Assembly: GCA_024762995.1 (NCBI GenBank)
Contig: JANTGI010000006.1
Coordinates: 1 to 57,223, forward strand
Source: Saprospiraceae bacterium
GTDB lineage: Bacteria; Bacteroidota; Bacteroidia; Chitinophagales; Saprospiraceae
Direction of reading: 5' to 3'
Length of the DNA stretch: 57,223 bases
A program made the translations under genes and the position numbers. The notes under the pieces are model-generated. The model did no database searches. It was given only the letters and a program-made list of their open reading frames with translations, and was not told the origin of the DNA. Positions 6,108 to 15,399 of this stretch are shown here, piece by piece. Each line of letters starts with the position of its first letter. The first letter of the stretch is position 1.

Positions 6108-7604
6108 ATGAAGATTTTTTCTCCCGACCAGATACGCCATATAGAACAAGCGACCTTTCAACATAAATCTCAACCTATCTCTTATTTGGAGTTGATGGAA
6201 GAAGCCGGTATTGAATTTGCCGATTCCTTTCAATTAAACTATCCTCCTGAAGACCGCGTAATTATTTTTTGCGGAAGCGGCAATAACGGGGGCGATGGCC
6301 TGGTCGTCGCGCGCCAACTCGCTCAAGAAGAGTACGATGTGACTGTTGTCCTACTAGAAATTGGCCAACCAACAGAAGGCAGGAAAACCAATCTCAAACA
6401 ACTCCCAAAACACAAAAAAGTAGAGGTCATCAAAATTAATAAAAATGATGACCTGCAAGTCTTGGAAGATTTATTGAAGGGGCCAAACAACCAAGTCATC
6501 ATTGATGCCATCTTCGGTATTGGCCTAAATCGTCCAATCACCGGTTATTGGGCAAAAGTCATTGAACTCATCAACCGACAGCCCTTCCAAATTGTCGCCA
6601 TTGACATTCCTTCCGGTATGTACGCCAATCAACCGACAGAAGGCACAGCCATCAAAGCGACACAAACCTATACTTTTCATTCTCCTAAGCTAAACTTTTT
6701 TTTCCCGGAAAATGAAGAATTTGTCGGAAACTGGGTCGTATTGCCCATCCCATTGGATGAAGAAACTTGCCGGAAGACCCCAACCGATTATCAACTCATT
6801 GCGGATGATATTCTCCCCGAAATACCCAAAAGAAAAATTTTTTCCCACAAGGGAACTTACGGACATGCCCTTTTAATTGGTGGACAATATGGAATGGCCG
6901 GTGCCGCCTTATTAGCGACTAGGGCAGCCTTGCGAAGTGGCTGTGGAAAGGTGACCGTTTTGACTCCTTCTTGCAACCAAGTCATCCTGCAATTGGGCGC
7001 ACCGGAAGCTCTTTTACTACCCACAGCTTCCGAAAGGCATTTGTCAGCGATGACCATTTTTACCGGTATTTATTCGGCCATCGGTATCGGACCGGGTTTG
7101 GGCAAACATGCAGACACCGTACAATTGATGCACAAACTTTGCAAAGCCAATGCTTCTTTTGTCTTTGATGCAGATGCCATTAATATCCTTTCGGAAAATC
7201 CAGACCTTCTCCAAATTTTGCCGCAAGGCAGCATTTTGACTCCACACCCAAAGGAATTTGAACGATTGGCCGGCTCCTGGAATAATAGTATAGAGAGATT
7301 GCAAAAGCAAATTGCCTTCTCGAAGAGCCATCAAGTTTATGTCATTTTTAAAAATGCAAAAACCACCATCACGACTCCTTCTGGAAAAGTATTTTTTAAT
7401 AATACCGGCAGTCCGGGCATGGCTAAAGGAGGAACAGGAGACATACTTACCGGATATCTAACCGGACTCTTAGCGCGTGGCTTGTCCGGCTTAGACGCTT
7501 GTCTTCGTGCTGTATATACCCATGGGCGGGCCGGAAACTTGGCAGCTGCGGATTCTAGAAGTACCGAAAGTATGAAGGCCGGAGACTTATTGGATTTCCT
7601 TTAA
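6108..7604 (+). CDS. nnr: bifunctional NAD(P)H-hydrate epimerase / ADP-dependent NAD(P)H-hydrate dehydratase
   Basis: A 498-residue fusion of the two NAD(P)HX repair activities. The N-terminal epimerase (YjeF_N, about 1-215) has the GSGNNGGDGLVVARQL nucleotide-binding loop and the IDIPSGMYA segment. The C-terminal ribokinase-like dehydratase (about 230-498) has HKGTYGHALLIGG, a DADAINIL segment, the LTPHPKEFERL segment and the GGTGDILTG signature around residue 441. It reconverts damaged hydrated NADH and NADPH in the cytosol. Length and domain order are normal. It is a single-gene unit with its own promoter box. Confidence 0.95.
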   Translation: MKIFSPDQIRHIEQATFQHKSQPISYLELMEEAGIEFADSFQLNYPPEDRVIIFCGSGNNGGDGLVVARQLAQEEYDVTVVLLEIGQPTEGRKTNLKQLPKHKKVEVIKINKNDDLQVLEDLLKGPNNQVIIDAIFGIGLNRPITGYWAKVIELINRQPFQIVAIDIPSGMYANQPTEGTAIKATQTYTFHSPKLNFFFPENEEFVGNWVVLPIPLDEETCRKTPTDYQLIADDILPEIPKRKIFSHKGTYGHALLIGGQYGMAGAALLATRAALRSGCGKVTVLTPSCNQVILQLGAPEALLLPTASERHLSAMTIFTGIYSAIGIGPGLGKHADTVQLMHKLCKANASFVFDADAINILSENPDLLQILPQGSILTPHPKEFERLAGSWNNSIERLQKQIAFSKSHQVYVIFKNAKTTITTPSGKVFFNNTGSPGMAKGGTGDILTGYLTGLLARGLSGLDACLRAVYTHGRAGNLAAADSRSTESMKAGDLLDFL

Positions 7605-7687
7605 TCTCCGACGAGAGATTGGCTCAAAACCCCATAAGTAAAAACCCGTAAATAAAACGAATACACTTAAAATCAAGTTAAAATATT

Positions 7688-7695
7688 TACCTTTG
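7688..7695 (+). promoter_or_regulatory. -7 box upstream of the large secreted protein
   Basis: TACCTTTG is an exact TAnnTTTG match. Transcription from here would place the repeat copy 7751-7800 in the leader of the gene starting at 7844. Confidence 0.55.
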
Positions 7696-7750
7696 TGCTT
7701 GCCTAATCGGCACATCCCCTGCTTTTGTAGTACAATAAACTTATCAAATG

Positions 7751-7800
7751 ATAACTGTTTAGGAGCCCCTGTTATTTGGCAGAGAATAAGCCATTTATGG
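7751..7800 (+). repeat. GTAACTGTTTAGG-type intergenic repeat, subtype with GGCAGAAAATA
   Basis: It begins ATAACTGTTTAGGAGCCCC, then TGTTATTTGGCAGAGAATA and AGCCATTTATGG. The GGCAGA.AATA box groups it with the copies at 36938-37017 and 46691-46768. It lies between promoter box and start codon, so it should be transcribed. Confidence 0.7.
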
Positions 7801-7843
7801 CATCAGTCTGCTGCGCCCCAAATGGTTACATCAAAACTAAACA

Positions 7844-10800
7844 ATGAGATTCATCTTACCATTCATCCTTTTAGGTATATGGACTATATCCCTAGGACAA
7901 GTTAGCTATACAGCCAATGACCAAGTCCAACCCTATACGGGCGTTTTTAGACAAGGCATCAACTTTGATTATTACCCACCTTACAGCGATATAGACTTAG
8001 CCAATATTGCGGCAGGCAATCCTAGCCTTGGACTTTCAGGGATAGGTGCAACCACCGCACGGCCGGCTTTATTTGAAAGTTTTATGGAGGCTTGGGGATA
8101 TGATTCTAGGGTTTTTACCTTCCAGCATATGAAAAACCTTGGGATGACCGATATGACTTGTATTGTTGGTTTCCCATCCGAAGCACACAGAGACCATACA
8201 GTTTATTGTTCAGATGGAATCACCGAGTCCGCGCTTTTTGCCAATCTTTACACACCCATTTGGGATGACGGTGAAAATGGAACGCCCTATAATGATGAAA
8301 ACTACTACGCAGCTTATCTATACAAAACGGTTTCTTTATACAAGGACCACGTAAAATTCTGGGAGATTTGGAATGAACCCGGATTTGATTTGACTTGGAA
8401 TACCGGCTGGCGCCCACCAGGTGATACGGAAGGCAATTGGTGGGATGAAAATCCCGATCCTTGCGACTACGTATTACATGCGCCGATTGAGCATTTTATC
8501 CGCACGATGCGAATAAGTTATGAAATCATCAAAACCGTCGATCCGGATGCCTATGTGGTTTTAGCCGGAGTGGGATTTGAGAGTTTTTTGGATGCGATGC
8601 TCCGCAATACGGACAACCCATTGGATGGTTCGGTGACAGATGACTACCCTTTGGGCGGTGGGGCTTATTTTGATGTAATGGGTTTTCACACCTATCCGGA
8701 TATTGATGGTACATTGGGTTATTTTGATGCCGGTATAAACGATTGGGTACGATATCGGCATTCAGATGCTGCGGTAGATGGCATGAGACTACGCCAAGAA
8801 AAATACCAAGATTTGTTGGCACAATATGGCTACGATGGCATCACCTATCCCAAAAAAGAATGGATTGTCACAGAAAACAATACCCCGAGAGTGGCTTTTA
8901 GCCCCATCACCATGGCTAGTGAAGAATCTCAAATCAACTACATCCTAAAAACCGTCGTCACCGCCATGCGACAAAATATCCGCCAAATACACCCTTATCA
9001 ATTAGCCGATCGCAAAACATTAGCGCAAGCAACCGATGAATACGATTTGATGGGTATGTACCTGAATTTTACAGGCACCACACCCTACCAAGCACTCGAA
9101 AAAACCAAAGAAGGTATCGCCTACAAATCCAGCTCTGACGCCCTTTTCAAAACCATTTTTGATACCGCCAGAACCGCCCAAATGAATATCCCGGACAGCT
9201 TAGACGGTGGCGCATTCCTTGACCCGATCAATAATCGTTACGTCTATGTGCTTTGGGCCAAAACAACAGTCGATCTCAGTGAAGAAGCGGAAGGGATGTA
9301 TTCTTTTCCCGCCCAGTGGGGTGACGACTCCCTGATTCTCAGACAATGGGATTATTCAGAAACCCATCAATCAACCTACATCTCCCCAACAAATATCCCA
9401 TTAAACGGTCGCCCAATCTATCTTTTTGACGGAGAAGATGTGGACTTTGGGGAGTTAACTCTGGTCTGTCCGGACACCATAAACATGGAAATTCCATCGG
9501 GAGACTCTAGTGTAGTCATTGATTGGACGGAAGCCTATGCCACGACGACTTGTCCTATGGATTCCGTCACTTCAGTGGTACTAACTACAGACTTACCATC
9601 CGGTTCTACTTTCACCGTCGGGCCACATACCGTTGGATATGAAGCGACGGATTCCTGCGGTAATTACCACTTGTGTAGTTTCCCCGTTTTTGTGACCATG
9701 GAGGACACTAGTTTTATTTCCATTCAATGTCCGGATGATATTATTGTCGTCGCTCCCGCAGGAGAAGACCGGGCCATCGTCACTTGGGAAGATGCCACAG
9801 GAAGTACTAATTGCATTGACGACAGTCTCACCATCAAACAAGTAGGCGGACAATATTCCGGGGCAACTTTTGTCATTGGCGGGCATACGATTGGGTATCA
9901 AGCCACTGATTTATGTGGCAATACGTCAAGTTGTCAATTTTTGGTCACCGTACAAGGGGCCGCAGGTTCCTGTCCAAACTCTATCTTGGCGTTCACCAAA
10001 CTTGGAGAGCAAAATGACCATGGCTACTATCTCTCTCAAAACAAAATGAACTGGCAACAAGCCCAAAGTTTAGCCACTTCTTCCGGTGGATACATCGCTT
10101 CCGTGAACTCCCTTACGGAAAACGAATACTTGCAATCCAACATCAACAGTGCCACATTCATCGGTTTAAATGATGCCCAAGTGGAAGGAGATTTAGTTTG
10201 GGATAACGGAGACTCGCTTGATTTTACCAACTACAACTCCATTTGTGATTGGTGCGGAAAAAATACACAAGAATTTGATTACGCAGTGATACTCCCTTGG
10301 GATGGTACGTGGGCCTTTGAAAGCCGATGGACCCAACGAAATTTTATCCTGGAGATGAATTGCATCGCGCCCGAAGAAATCATACTGAATTGCCCCAACA
10401 ATATAAGCATCACTACAACCACCGGCGAAGCCATTGCTTCCTGGGACACGCCCGTAGCCACTTCCTCATGTTCGTCCGGTAATGATGTCAATTTAACCCA
10501 ACTATCAGGTTTGCCTTCCGGTTCTTCCTTTTCTTTGGGAACACATACCATCACCTATCAAGCAAGCGATATTTGTGAAAACAATGTAAGCTGTAACTTT
10601 GACGTCACGGTGCTGGCAGGTACCGCCTCATGCGACTCTTTGGACGGCTTCACCCTTTTGGGCACTTACAACGGACACGGTTACTACCTTTCGGATGACT
10701 TGGAAAGGTGGGAAATTGCCCGTCTCCTTGCGGAAAATCAAGGGGGTTATTTGGCGACAATGAATGACTCTACGGAGAATTCCTTCGTGCAAAGCGTTTT

Positions 10801-11965
10801 AGGCAACGAAATGGCCTTTATCGGATATTCGGATGCCGTACACGAAGGCCTTCCGGAATGGGTCCATCAAGATGCCGGCTCCATAGATTTTAGCTACGAC
10901 AATGACGAAGACAATGATTATGCCGTCATGAATTTTTGGGCAGGCACCTGGGGCATGGTCAATTATCAAGTCCGCAAAAAATATATCATGGAAATGGAAT
11001 GTAATTCCAATATCCAACAAGGCTGCGGCACCAAGGATGGTTTTGAAAAACTCGGCGAATGGAACGGTAACGGATACTACATCTCTGACCAAAAAAATAC
11101 CTGGAACCAAGCACAAATCAACGCCCAAGCCAACGGTGGGCACCTAGCCACTATTCATTCCCAAGAAGAAAACGATTTTATCCAAAATCACTTAGCTAAC
11201 AATATGGCCTTTGTCGGTTATCAGGATGCCCATACAGAAGGAATTGGAGAATGGGGCAATCAAGAACCGGTTGATTTTGATTTAAGCTTTGATAACTCCG
11301 ATGAAAATGACTATGCAGTCATCAACTTTTGGGCCGGTACTTGGCAAATGGTCAACGAGTTAGTCATCAAAAAATACATTATGGAAGTCGGTTGCCCGGT
11401 TGACCATACGGCTTCTTCAGACATTTTCTTCCTGGCGCTTTCGCAAAATAAAAGAATCGCCAATTTGACATGGCAAATAAAAGAACCGCAAAACACCGCT
11501 TATTTCATTATTGAGCGAGCTATTGACGGGCTCCACTTTGAGCCTATCGCCCAAAAGACGGCTGACCAAGTCAATAGGTTGATTTCTTCCTATCATTTTA
11601 CGGATGCCGAACCCTTACCGGGATTTAATTTCTATCGGATTGTAGCGGTTTCCCTTACGGGTAAACAGACCATTTCTAACGTCACACAAGGGCTTTTTGC
11701 CGAAAGGCAGAACATCGCACTCTACCCCAACCCGGCCGGTGACCACGTCCAATTGGATTTACTCCCTTTCAAAGGGAAAAAAGTAAATATCAGCCTTACC
11801 AATCAATTGGGTATCCCGGTCAAAATGATTCAGGTGGACAAGGTGGATGCTGAACCACTATGGATTGATTTGCCCCACATGCGCAATGGAATCTATCAAG
11901 TAAACATTCAATCTTCCGACCACCAAACCGCTACAACCAAGCTAGTTATCGCGAAGTCCTATTAA
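7844..11965 (+). CDS. secreted multidomain protein: glycoside-hydrolase-like barrel, HYR and C-type-lectin-like domains, T9SS signal
   Basis: A 1373-residue protein. A signal peptide (about 1-19) is followed by a clan GH-A-like TIM barrel (about 20-500) with WEIWNEP at 173-179 (E178 as probable acid/base) and WIVTEN at 340-345 (E344 as probable nucleophile). Then come HYR domains at about 540-620 and 625-703, a C-type-lectin-like domain (about 709-840), a third HYR (846-924), two more lectin-like domains (929-1053, 1060-1184), a fibronectin-like region (about 1200-1280) and a T9SS type A sorting domain (about 1293-1373, LYPNPAGD). It is probably exported by the type IX system and anchored or released at the surface to bind and cut a polysaccharide; the substrate is unknown. 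The three lectin-like copies share the GYYLS...W..A...A...GG(Y/H)(I/L)A pattern. Confidence 0.85.
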   Translation: MRFILPFILLGIWTISLGQVSYTANDQVQPYTGVFRQGINFDYYPPYSDIDLANIAAGNPSLGLSGIGATTARPALFESFMEAWGYDSRVFTFQHMKNLGMTDMTCIVGFPSEAHRDHTVYCSDGITESALFANLYTPIWDDGENGTPYNDENYYAAYLYKTVSLYKDHVKFWEIWNEPGFDLTWNTGWRPPGDTEGNWWDENPDPCDYVLHAPIEHFIRTMRISYEIIKTVDPDAYVVLAGVGFESFLDAMLRNTDNPLDGSVTDDYPLGGGAYFDVMGFHTYPDIDGTLGYFDAGINDWVRYRHSDAAVDGMRLRQEKYQDLLAQYGYDGITYPKKEWIVTENNTPRVAFSPITMASEESQINYILKTVVTAMRQNIRQIHPYQLADRKTLAQATDEYDLMGMYLNFTGTTPYQALEKTKEGIAYKSSSDALFKTIFDTARTAQMNIPDSLDGGAFLDPINNRYVYVLWAKTTVDLSEEAEGMYSFPAQWGDDSLILRQWDYSETHQSTYISPTNIPLNGRPIYLFDGEDVDFGELTLVCPDTINMEIPSGDSSVVIDWTEAYATTTCPMDSVTSVVLTTDLPSGSTFTVGPHTVGYEATDSCGNYHLCSFPVFVTMEDTSFISIQCPDDIIVVAPAGEDRAIVTWEDATGSTNCIDDSLTIKQVGGQYSGATFVIGGHTIGYQATDLCGNTSSCQFLVTVQGAAGSCPNSILAFTKLGEQNDHGYYLSQNKMNWQQAQSLATSSGGYIASVNSLTENEYLQSNINSATFIGLNDAQVEGDLVWDNGDSLDFTNYNSICDWCGKNTQEFDYAVILPWDGTWAFESRWTQRNFILEMNCIAPEEIILNCPNNISITTTTGEAIASWDTPVATSSCSSGNDVNLTQLSGLPSGSSFSLGTHTITYQASDICENNVSCNFDVTVLAGTASCDSLDGFTLLGTYNGHGYYLSDDLERWEIARLLAENQGGYLATMNDSTENSFVQSVLGNEMAFIGYSDAVHEGLPEWVHQDAGSIDFSYDNDEDNDYAVMNFWAGTWGMVNYQVRKKYIMEMECNSNIQQGCGTKDGFEKLGEWNGNGYYISDQKNTWNQAQINAQANGGHLATIHSQEENDFIQNHLANNMAFVGYQDAHTEGIGEWGNQEPVDFDLSFDNSDENDYAVINFWAGTWQMVNELVIKKYIMEVGCPVDHTASSDIFFLALSQNKRIANLTWQIKEPQNTAYFIIERAIDGLHFEPIAQKTADQVNRLISSYHFTDAEPLPGFNFYRIVAVSLTGKQTISNVTQGLFAERQNIALYPNPAGDHVQLDLLPFKGKKVNISLTNQLGIPVKMIQVDKVDAEPLWIDLPHMRNGIYQVNIQSSDHQTATTKLVIAKSY

Positions 11966-12239
11966 TTTTACCCAACTTTCTGCGGTAAAAATCCCCCATG
12001 GTTAGTGGGTTATAGCTAAAAAAAGCGTAAAAGTGTAACGGTTTAGGAAGGGCTAGTTTTTGCCATAAAATGTCTGCTCCTACAGGCCTATTTTCACCCA
12101 AATATTGAGGGCAACGAACCCATGAGAACTATCACCCAACCGAGAAATAAAAGTTATTTCTTTTATTATAAAAAATATCTATACTTGTGAGGATAGGTCG
12201 GAACGCCGACCATGATTATTTAATTCTAAATCTCGACAA
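11966..12239. other. intergenic region with dispersed repeats
   Basis: There is no ORF. It contains an AACTTTCTGCGGT...CCCCCATGGTTA segment resembling 686-720, a repeat copy (12035-12085), an AAATAAAAG/CTTTTATT inverted repeat (12145-12167) and a near-match promoter box TATACTTG (12180-12187) about 50 bases before the next gene. Confidence 0.45.
12035..12085 (+). repeat. GTAACTGTTTAGG-type intergenic repeat
   Basis: It reads GTAACGGTTTAGGAAGGGC then TAGTTTTTGCCATAAAATG. The TTTTTGCCATAAAATG core matches copies at 20138-20190 and 46571-46620. Confidence 0.65.
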
Positions 12240-13481
12240 ATGAAAAACGTTATTGCTCTTTTGGGGCTTTTAGCCCTTTCCGTTGGGTTATGGGGACAAC
12301 AAACCGTTTACCCTCTACTCTCCATGGAGAAAATTTCTGCTTCGATAAAGAAAAATGCAGCCATAGAAAAATGGCAGCCTAGAGATTTGTTACAGGAGAT
12401 TTACTGTATTGATGAAGATGAAATGACCGACGAGTCGAATATGGGTCTTCAACCTACGTCAAAGACACACTATTCGCTTGACGAAACGAACGGTTACTAC
12501 ACAATGACCATTGAAAAAAAACAATATAATGATTCGACAGGAATCTATGAACCTTTTCTTAAGGGTTATGTCTATATGAGCAGTGCGAACGCTATTGATC
12601 AAATCAGCTTTTATAGTCTGGCAGATTCAACCATAACTATGGCTTGGGATGAATCAATAAATGATTTTAGTATTATTTTTAAAGGGTACAATGAATTTGA
12701 CGGTAGCGGAAAATTGCTTTCTGCGACAACCTATCTCGGTAGTGGACTTTTGTTTTCAAAATCTTTATTTTATTATACTAACGGTGGCTTTTTGATTGCC
12801 GAAACCAACTATGGTTTCGACTTTTTCTCCGGTGGTTTTGTCGTCGAAGATTCTACTGTTTATGAAAACAACGTGGCGGGGGACATTTTAAGCAGTACCA
12901 CCTATCTTTGGGATAGCAACACACACTTGTTTTTCGCAGACAAAAAAGCTACTTATTATTATTCAAATCAAACTCTTGATAGCATTGTCACTTTTACCTA
13001 TGAAGGAATGAACCTTACCCCTTGGCAAAAGGAAGTATATGAGTTTGACTCCCAAGACAGAGTGACCTATCTCCTTACGCAAAACATCTTAGCAGGAGAA
13101 TGGCAAGACAATTCCATCGACTCTTTTTATTTTGATGGGCTCAACTACAATTTCCCTTCACGCGAAGTCCACCTAGTTTCTGATTCAGGAAATTGGAGAC
13201 CCGAATCAGTTATAACGAGAAATACCTGTACAATGGTAGGCATGACATCCGCCAAACTATTGCCTTTTACTGCTCGTTTAGATGGCAACGATCTTATTTT
13301 AACTAATATTGAAGGCAGTGGCTTGGTCCGCATCGTAGATGTTAGTGGGAATGTACTCTTTGCCAAGCAATATGACGTAATCCCGAATAGGATTTTTGTT
13401 GGCTCCATCCAAACCGGAGTATATTTTGTAAACATCGAGAAAGGACAAGAGAGTAGTGTCCAAAAACTATTTGCCTTCTAA
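12240..13481 (+). CDS. secreted T9SS-targeted protein of unknown function
   Basis: A 413-residue protein with a signal peptide (MKNVIALLGLLALSVGLWGQ). Its long middle part is rich in Tyr, Asp and Thr with repeating YDSTGIYEPF-, YENNVAGDIL- and YEFDSQDRVTY-like strands, reminiscent of the beta-rich repeat bodies of T9SS cargo. A C-terminal sorting-type domain (about 335-413) has RIVDVSGNVLF and GVYFVNIEKG. I recognise no catalytic motif. It follows the large lectin-like protein but with its own upstream region, so joint export rather than an operon is suggested. Confidence 0.7.
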   Translation: MKNVIALLGLLALSVGLWGQQTVYPLLSMEKISASIKKNAAIEKWQPRDLLQEIYCIDEDEMTDESNMGLQPTSKTHYSLDETNGYYTMTIEKKQYNDSTGIYEPFLKGYVYMSSANAIDQISFYSLADSTITMAWDESINDFSIIFKGYNEFDGSGKLLSATTYLGSGLLFSKSLFYYTNGGFLIAETNYGFDFFSGGFVVEDSTVYENNVAGDILSSTTYLWDSNTHLFFADKKATYYYSNQTLDSIVTFTYEGMNLTPWQKEVYEFDSQDRVTYLLTQNILAGEWQDNSIDSFYFDGLNYNFPSREVHLVSDSGNWRPESVITRNTCTMVGMTSAKLLPFTARLDGNDLILTNIEGSGLVRIVDVSGNVLFAKQYDVIPNRIFVGSIQTGVYFVNIEKGQESSVQKLFAF

Positions 13482-13489
13482 GGTTCCGC

Positions 13490-13652
13490 TAAGGGACACA
13501 ATCAGAATAAATGTCCATACTTAGACGAGATTATTTTGGGATTAGACAAGGCGGGAAGAGCGATGGTAGCAGGGCTACCAGAGTGATGAGCAACGCAGTA
13601 TAGTCACAAAAGAAGCCGTATAAAATGGACATTTATTTTGGGCGTGTCCCTA
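13490..13652. mobile_element. 163-bp near-symmetric palindromic element
   Basis: The outer arms read TAAGGGACAC (13490-13499) and AATAAATGTCCAT (13506-13518) on the left, with inverted matches at 13625-13637 and 13644-13652 on the right. The exact centre (about 13572) is a perfect hairpin GGTAGC-AGG-GCTACC (13565-13579). The intervening arms also pair imperfectly (GACGAGATTATTTTGGGATTAGA side against TATAGTCACAAAAGAAGCCGTAT side). The whole element can therefore fold as one long hairpin. It starts 9 bases after the stop of the T9SS gene. It may be a MITE or a structured RNA. Confidence 0.6.
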
Positions 13653-13693
13653 AGTTCATTTGTTTGGCACAAAACTCTCGTCACTAGTTGAAG

Positions 13694-13736
13694 AAAAAAA
13701 GAGAAGATTACCCAATCGGTATTCTTCTCTTTTTTT
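13694..13736 (+). terminator. rho-independent terminator
   Basis: A 14-bp stem (AAAAAAAGAGAAGA and TCTTCTCTTTTTTT) encloses a 15-base loop, ending in a T-run. It is probably the transcript end of the T9SS gene at 12240-13481, and is symmetric enough to act on both strands. Confidence 0.75.
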
Positions 13737-13767
13737 GTAATTATTTTGGTATCCGCCGGTTTTCACC

Positions 13768-14066
13768 CGACATTTCCCATAGATTTTGCCAAACTAAACA
13801 TTTGCCAAAATATTGATAATCAATCAGTTATCCAGTTTGTCCGTTGCCCAAATTTTGGGAACTAGGCCAGCAAAATATTCTTTTTATCCGCAAGTCCCAT
13901 TTTAAGGGGACCTGCCTGACATGGCCAAAGCGGAGCTGTAGGCAGGCAGGTATTTGGGGTTAAAACCGAAGAATCAAAAAGGATATTTTGCGTCAAATTT
14001 AGTTCTACCATGATTTTTGTCTAGTTTTAAATGTTTTTTCAATCAATAAAGTGTGGGAAATGTCGG
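13768..14066. mobile_element. 299-bp MITE-like insertion with 13-bp TIRs and 7-bp target duplication
   Basis: The ends are the perfect 13-bp inverted repeat CCGACATTTCCCA (13768-13780) and its complement (14054-14066). The bases just outside are the same on both sides, TTTTCAC at 13761-13767 and 14067-14073, as expected for a target-site duplication. The interior has no ORF; it carries TTGATAATCAATCAGTTAT (13813-13831, shared with the element at 387-671) and an 8-bp CCTGCCTG/CAGGCAGG hairpin (13911-13950). This is strong structural evidence for a non-autonomous transposon. Confidence 0.75.
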
Positions 14067-14174
14067 TTTTCACCAAAAAAGTGCGACCAAATATCGCCAA
14101 AAGATAAAAACCCAATATCCCCCGGATTTAGCCAAGAATTTAGGAAATCTAAGTAACAAAACCCTAGATTTCCC

Positions 14175-14182
14175 TACCTTTG
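14175..14182 (+). promoter_or_regulatory. -7 box of the SDR gene
   Basis: TACCTTTG is an exact TAnnTTTG match ending 18 bases before the ATG at 14201, so the leader would be very short. Confidence 0.6.
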
Positions 14183-14200
14183 CCTGAGACCGAATAAAAT

Positions 14201-15247
14201 ATGGATAAAAACCAATTAATTCTTGTGACCGGTGGCACCGGATTACTAGGCAGTTACCTTTTGCGAAAGCTGATACTGGATGGCTATACAAATATTCGGG
14301 CCTTGAAACGCCCCACCAGCAGATTCGATTTAGTAGCGGATATCCACCCATCTATCGAATGGGTGGACTGCGATGTGTTGGATGTCATCGGACTCGAAGA
14401 AGCCATGAAGGGAGTTGCGCAGGTCTATCATTGTGCCGCCATCGTCTCATTCCATGCTCGTGGAAAAAGAAAAATGAAACAGGTCAATGTGGAGGGCACT
14501 GCCAATGTTGTCAATACCGCTTTGATTGAAGATGTTGCTAAGTTTGTGCATGTGTCCTCCATTGCGGCAATAGGCAGAAACGAAAAGCATCCCATCGTCA
14601 CAGAAAATTTAAAATGGGACAACAGCAGTCCCTTTAATACCGCTTACGCAAAAACCAAATATCTCGCAGAAAAGGAAGTTTGGCGGGGCATTGCCGAAGG
14701 ACTTGATGCCGTCATCATCAACCCGTCTATTATTTTGGGTAGTGGCTATTGGCAATCCGGCTCCACACAAATATTCCACGAAATATGGAAAGGCCTAAAG
14801 TTTTTTCCGATAGGAAAGACCGGCTTTGTGGATGTCAGGGACGTCGTCCAATTGATGATTCAGATGATGGAAAGTAATATTGTCGGTGAGCGATTTATTG
14901 CCAATGGAGCCAACTTAGCCTTTAAAGATTTTTTTGATAAGATCGCTCATACCATTCAAAAACCCGGTCCTAGCATCCCCGTATCTGAGACCATCCGAGC
15001 CATTGCTTGGCGTCTGGAATGGATAAAATCTAAAATCACCGGAAAATCACCCATGATAACCAAGGAAACGGCCATGATTTCCGCCCAGTCCTTTGCCTTT
15101 GACAATTCAAAATCCAAGACCACCTTCGGGTTTCAATATCGCCCTATTGAGTCCACCATCCATGCCATTGGTACTCAACTAAAAGAAGCTGCTCAACATC
15201 AATTTACACCACTCACCCTAGGATTTGATAATAAAGTAGTCAAATAA
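14201..15247 (+). CDS. NAD(P)-dependent extended short-chain dehydrogenase / epimerase
   Basis: A 348-residue extended SDR. The Rossmann motif TGGTGLLGSYL is at residues 10-20, HCAAIVSF follows the fourth strand, HVSSIAAIG supplies the catalytic Ser, and YAKTKYLAE supplies the YxxxK pair. The C-terminal half (INPSIILGSGYW, GFVDVRDVV) is that of NAD-dependent epimerase/dehydratase-like or dihydroflavonol-reductase-like enzymes. The substrate is not readable. It stands before pepA with its own promoter; pepA also has one. Confidence 0.85.
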   Translation: MDKNQLILVTGGTGLLGSYLLRKLILDGYTNIRALKRPTSRFDLVADIHPSIEWVDCDVLDVIGLEEAMKGVAQVYHCAAIVSFHARGKRKMKQVNVEGTANVVNTALIEDVAKFVHVSSIAAIGRNEKHPIVTENLKWDNSSPFNTAYAKTKYLAEKEVWRGIAEGLDAVIINPSIILGSGYWQSGSTQIFHEIWKGLKFFPIGKTGFVDVRDVVQLMIQMMESNIVGERFIANGANLAFKDFFDKIAHTIQKPGPSIPVSETIRAIAWRLEWIKSKITGKSPMITKETAMISAQSFAFDNSKSKTTFGFQYRPIESTIHAIGTQLKEAAQHQFTPLTLGFDNKVVK

Positions 15248-15279
15248 ACGGCGATTCACTCAAAAACCCAACAAAAACC

Positions 15280-15309
15280 TTGCTTATTCGCATGGTTTCC
15301 CTATCTTTG
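15280..15309 (+). promoter_or_regulatory. promoter of pepA
   Basis: TTG (15280-15282), 19 bases, then TATCTTTG (15302-15309) fit the Bacteroidota TTG-N19-TAnnTTTG promoter exactly. It lies 90 bases before the ATG at 15400. Confidence 0.75.
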
Positions 15310-15399
15310 CCGCTAGTCTTGTTGGCTCAAGACCTTATTCGCTTACAGAAAGAATAGAAAGCCGACATCAACCCCAATTTTCGAATTAAGCATCATTTT

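Larger units (their letters stand above)
13482..14200. other. 719-bp gene-free region carrying two compact mobile-like elements
   Basis: No ORF of note lies here. In order it holds a 163-bp palindromic element (13490-13652), a terminator (13694-13736), a 299-bp inverted-repeat element with target duplication (13768-14066) and the promoter box of the next gene (14175-14182). It is the densest repeat region of the window. Confidence 0.75.
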
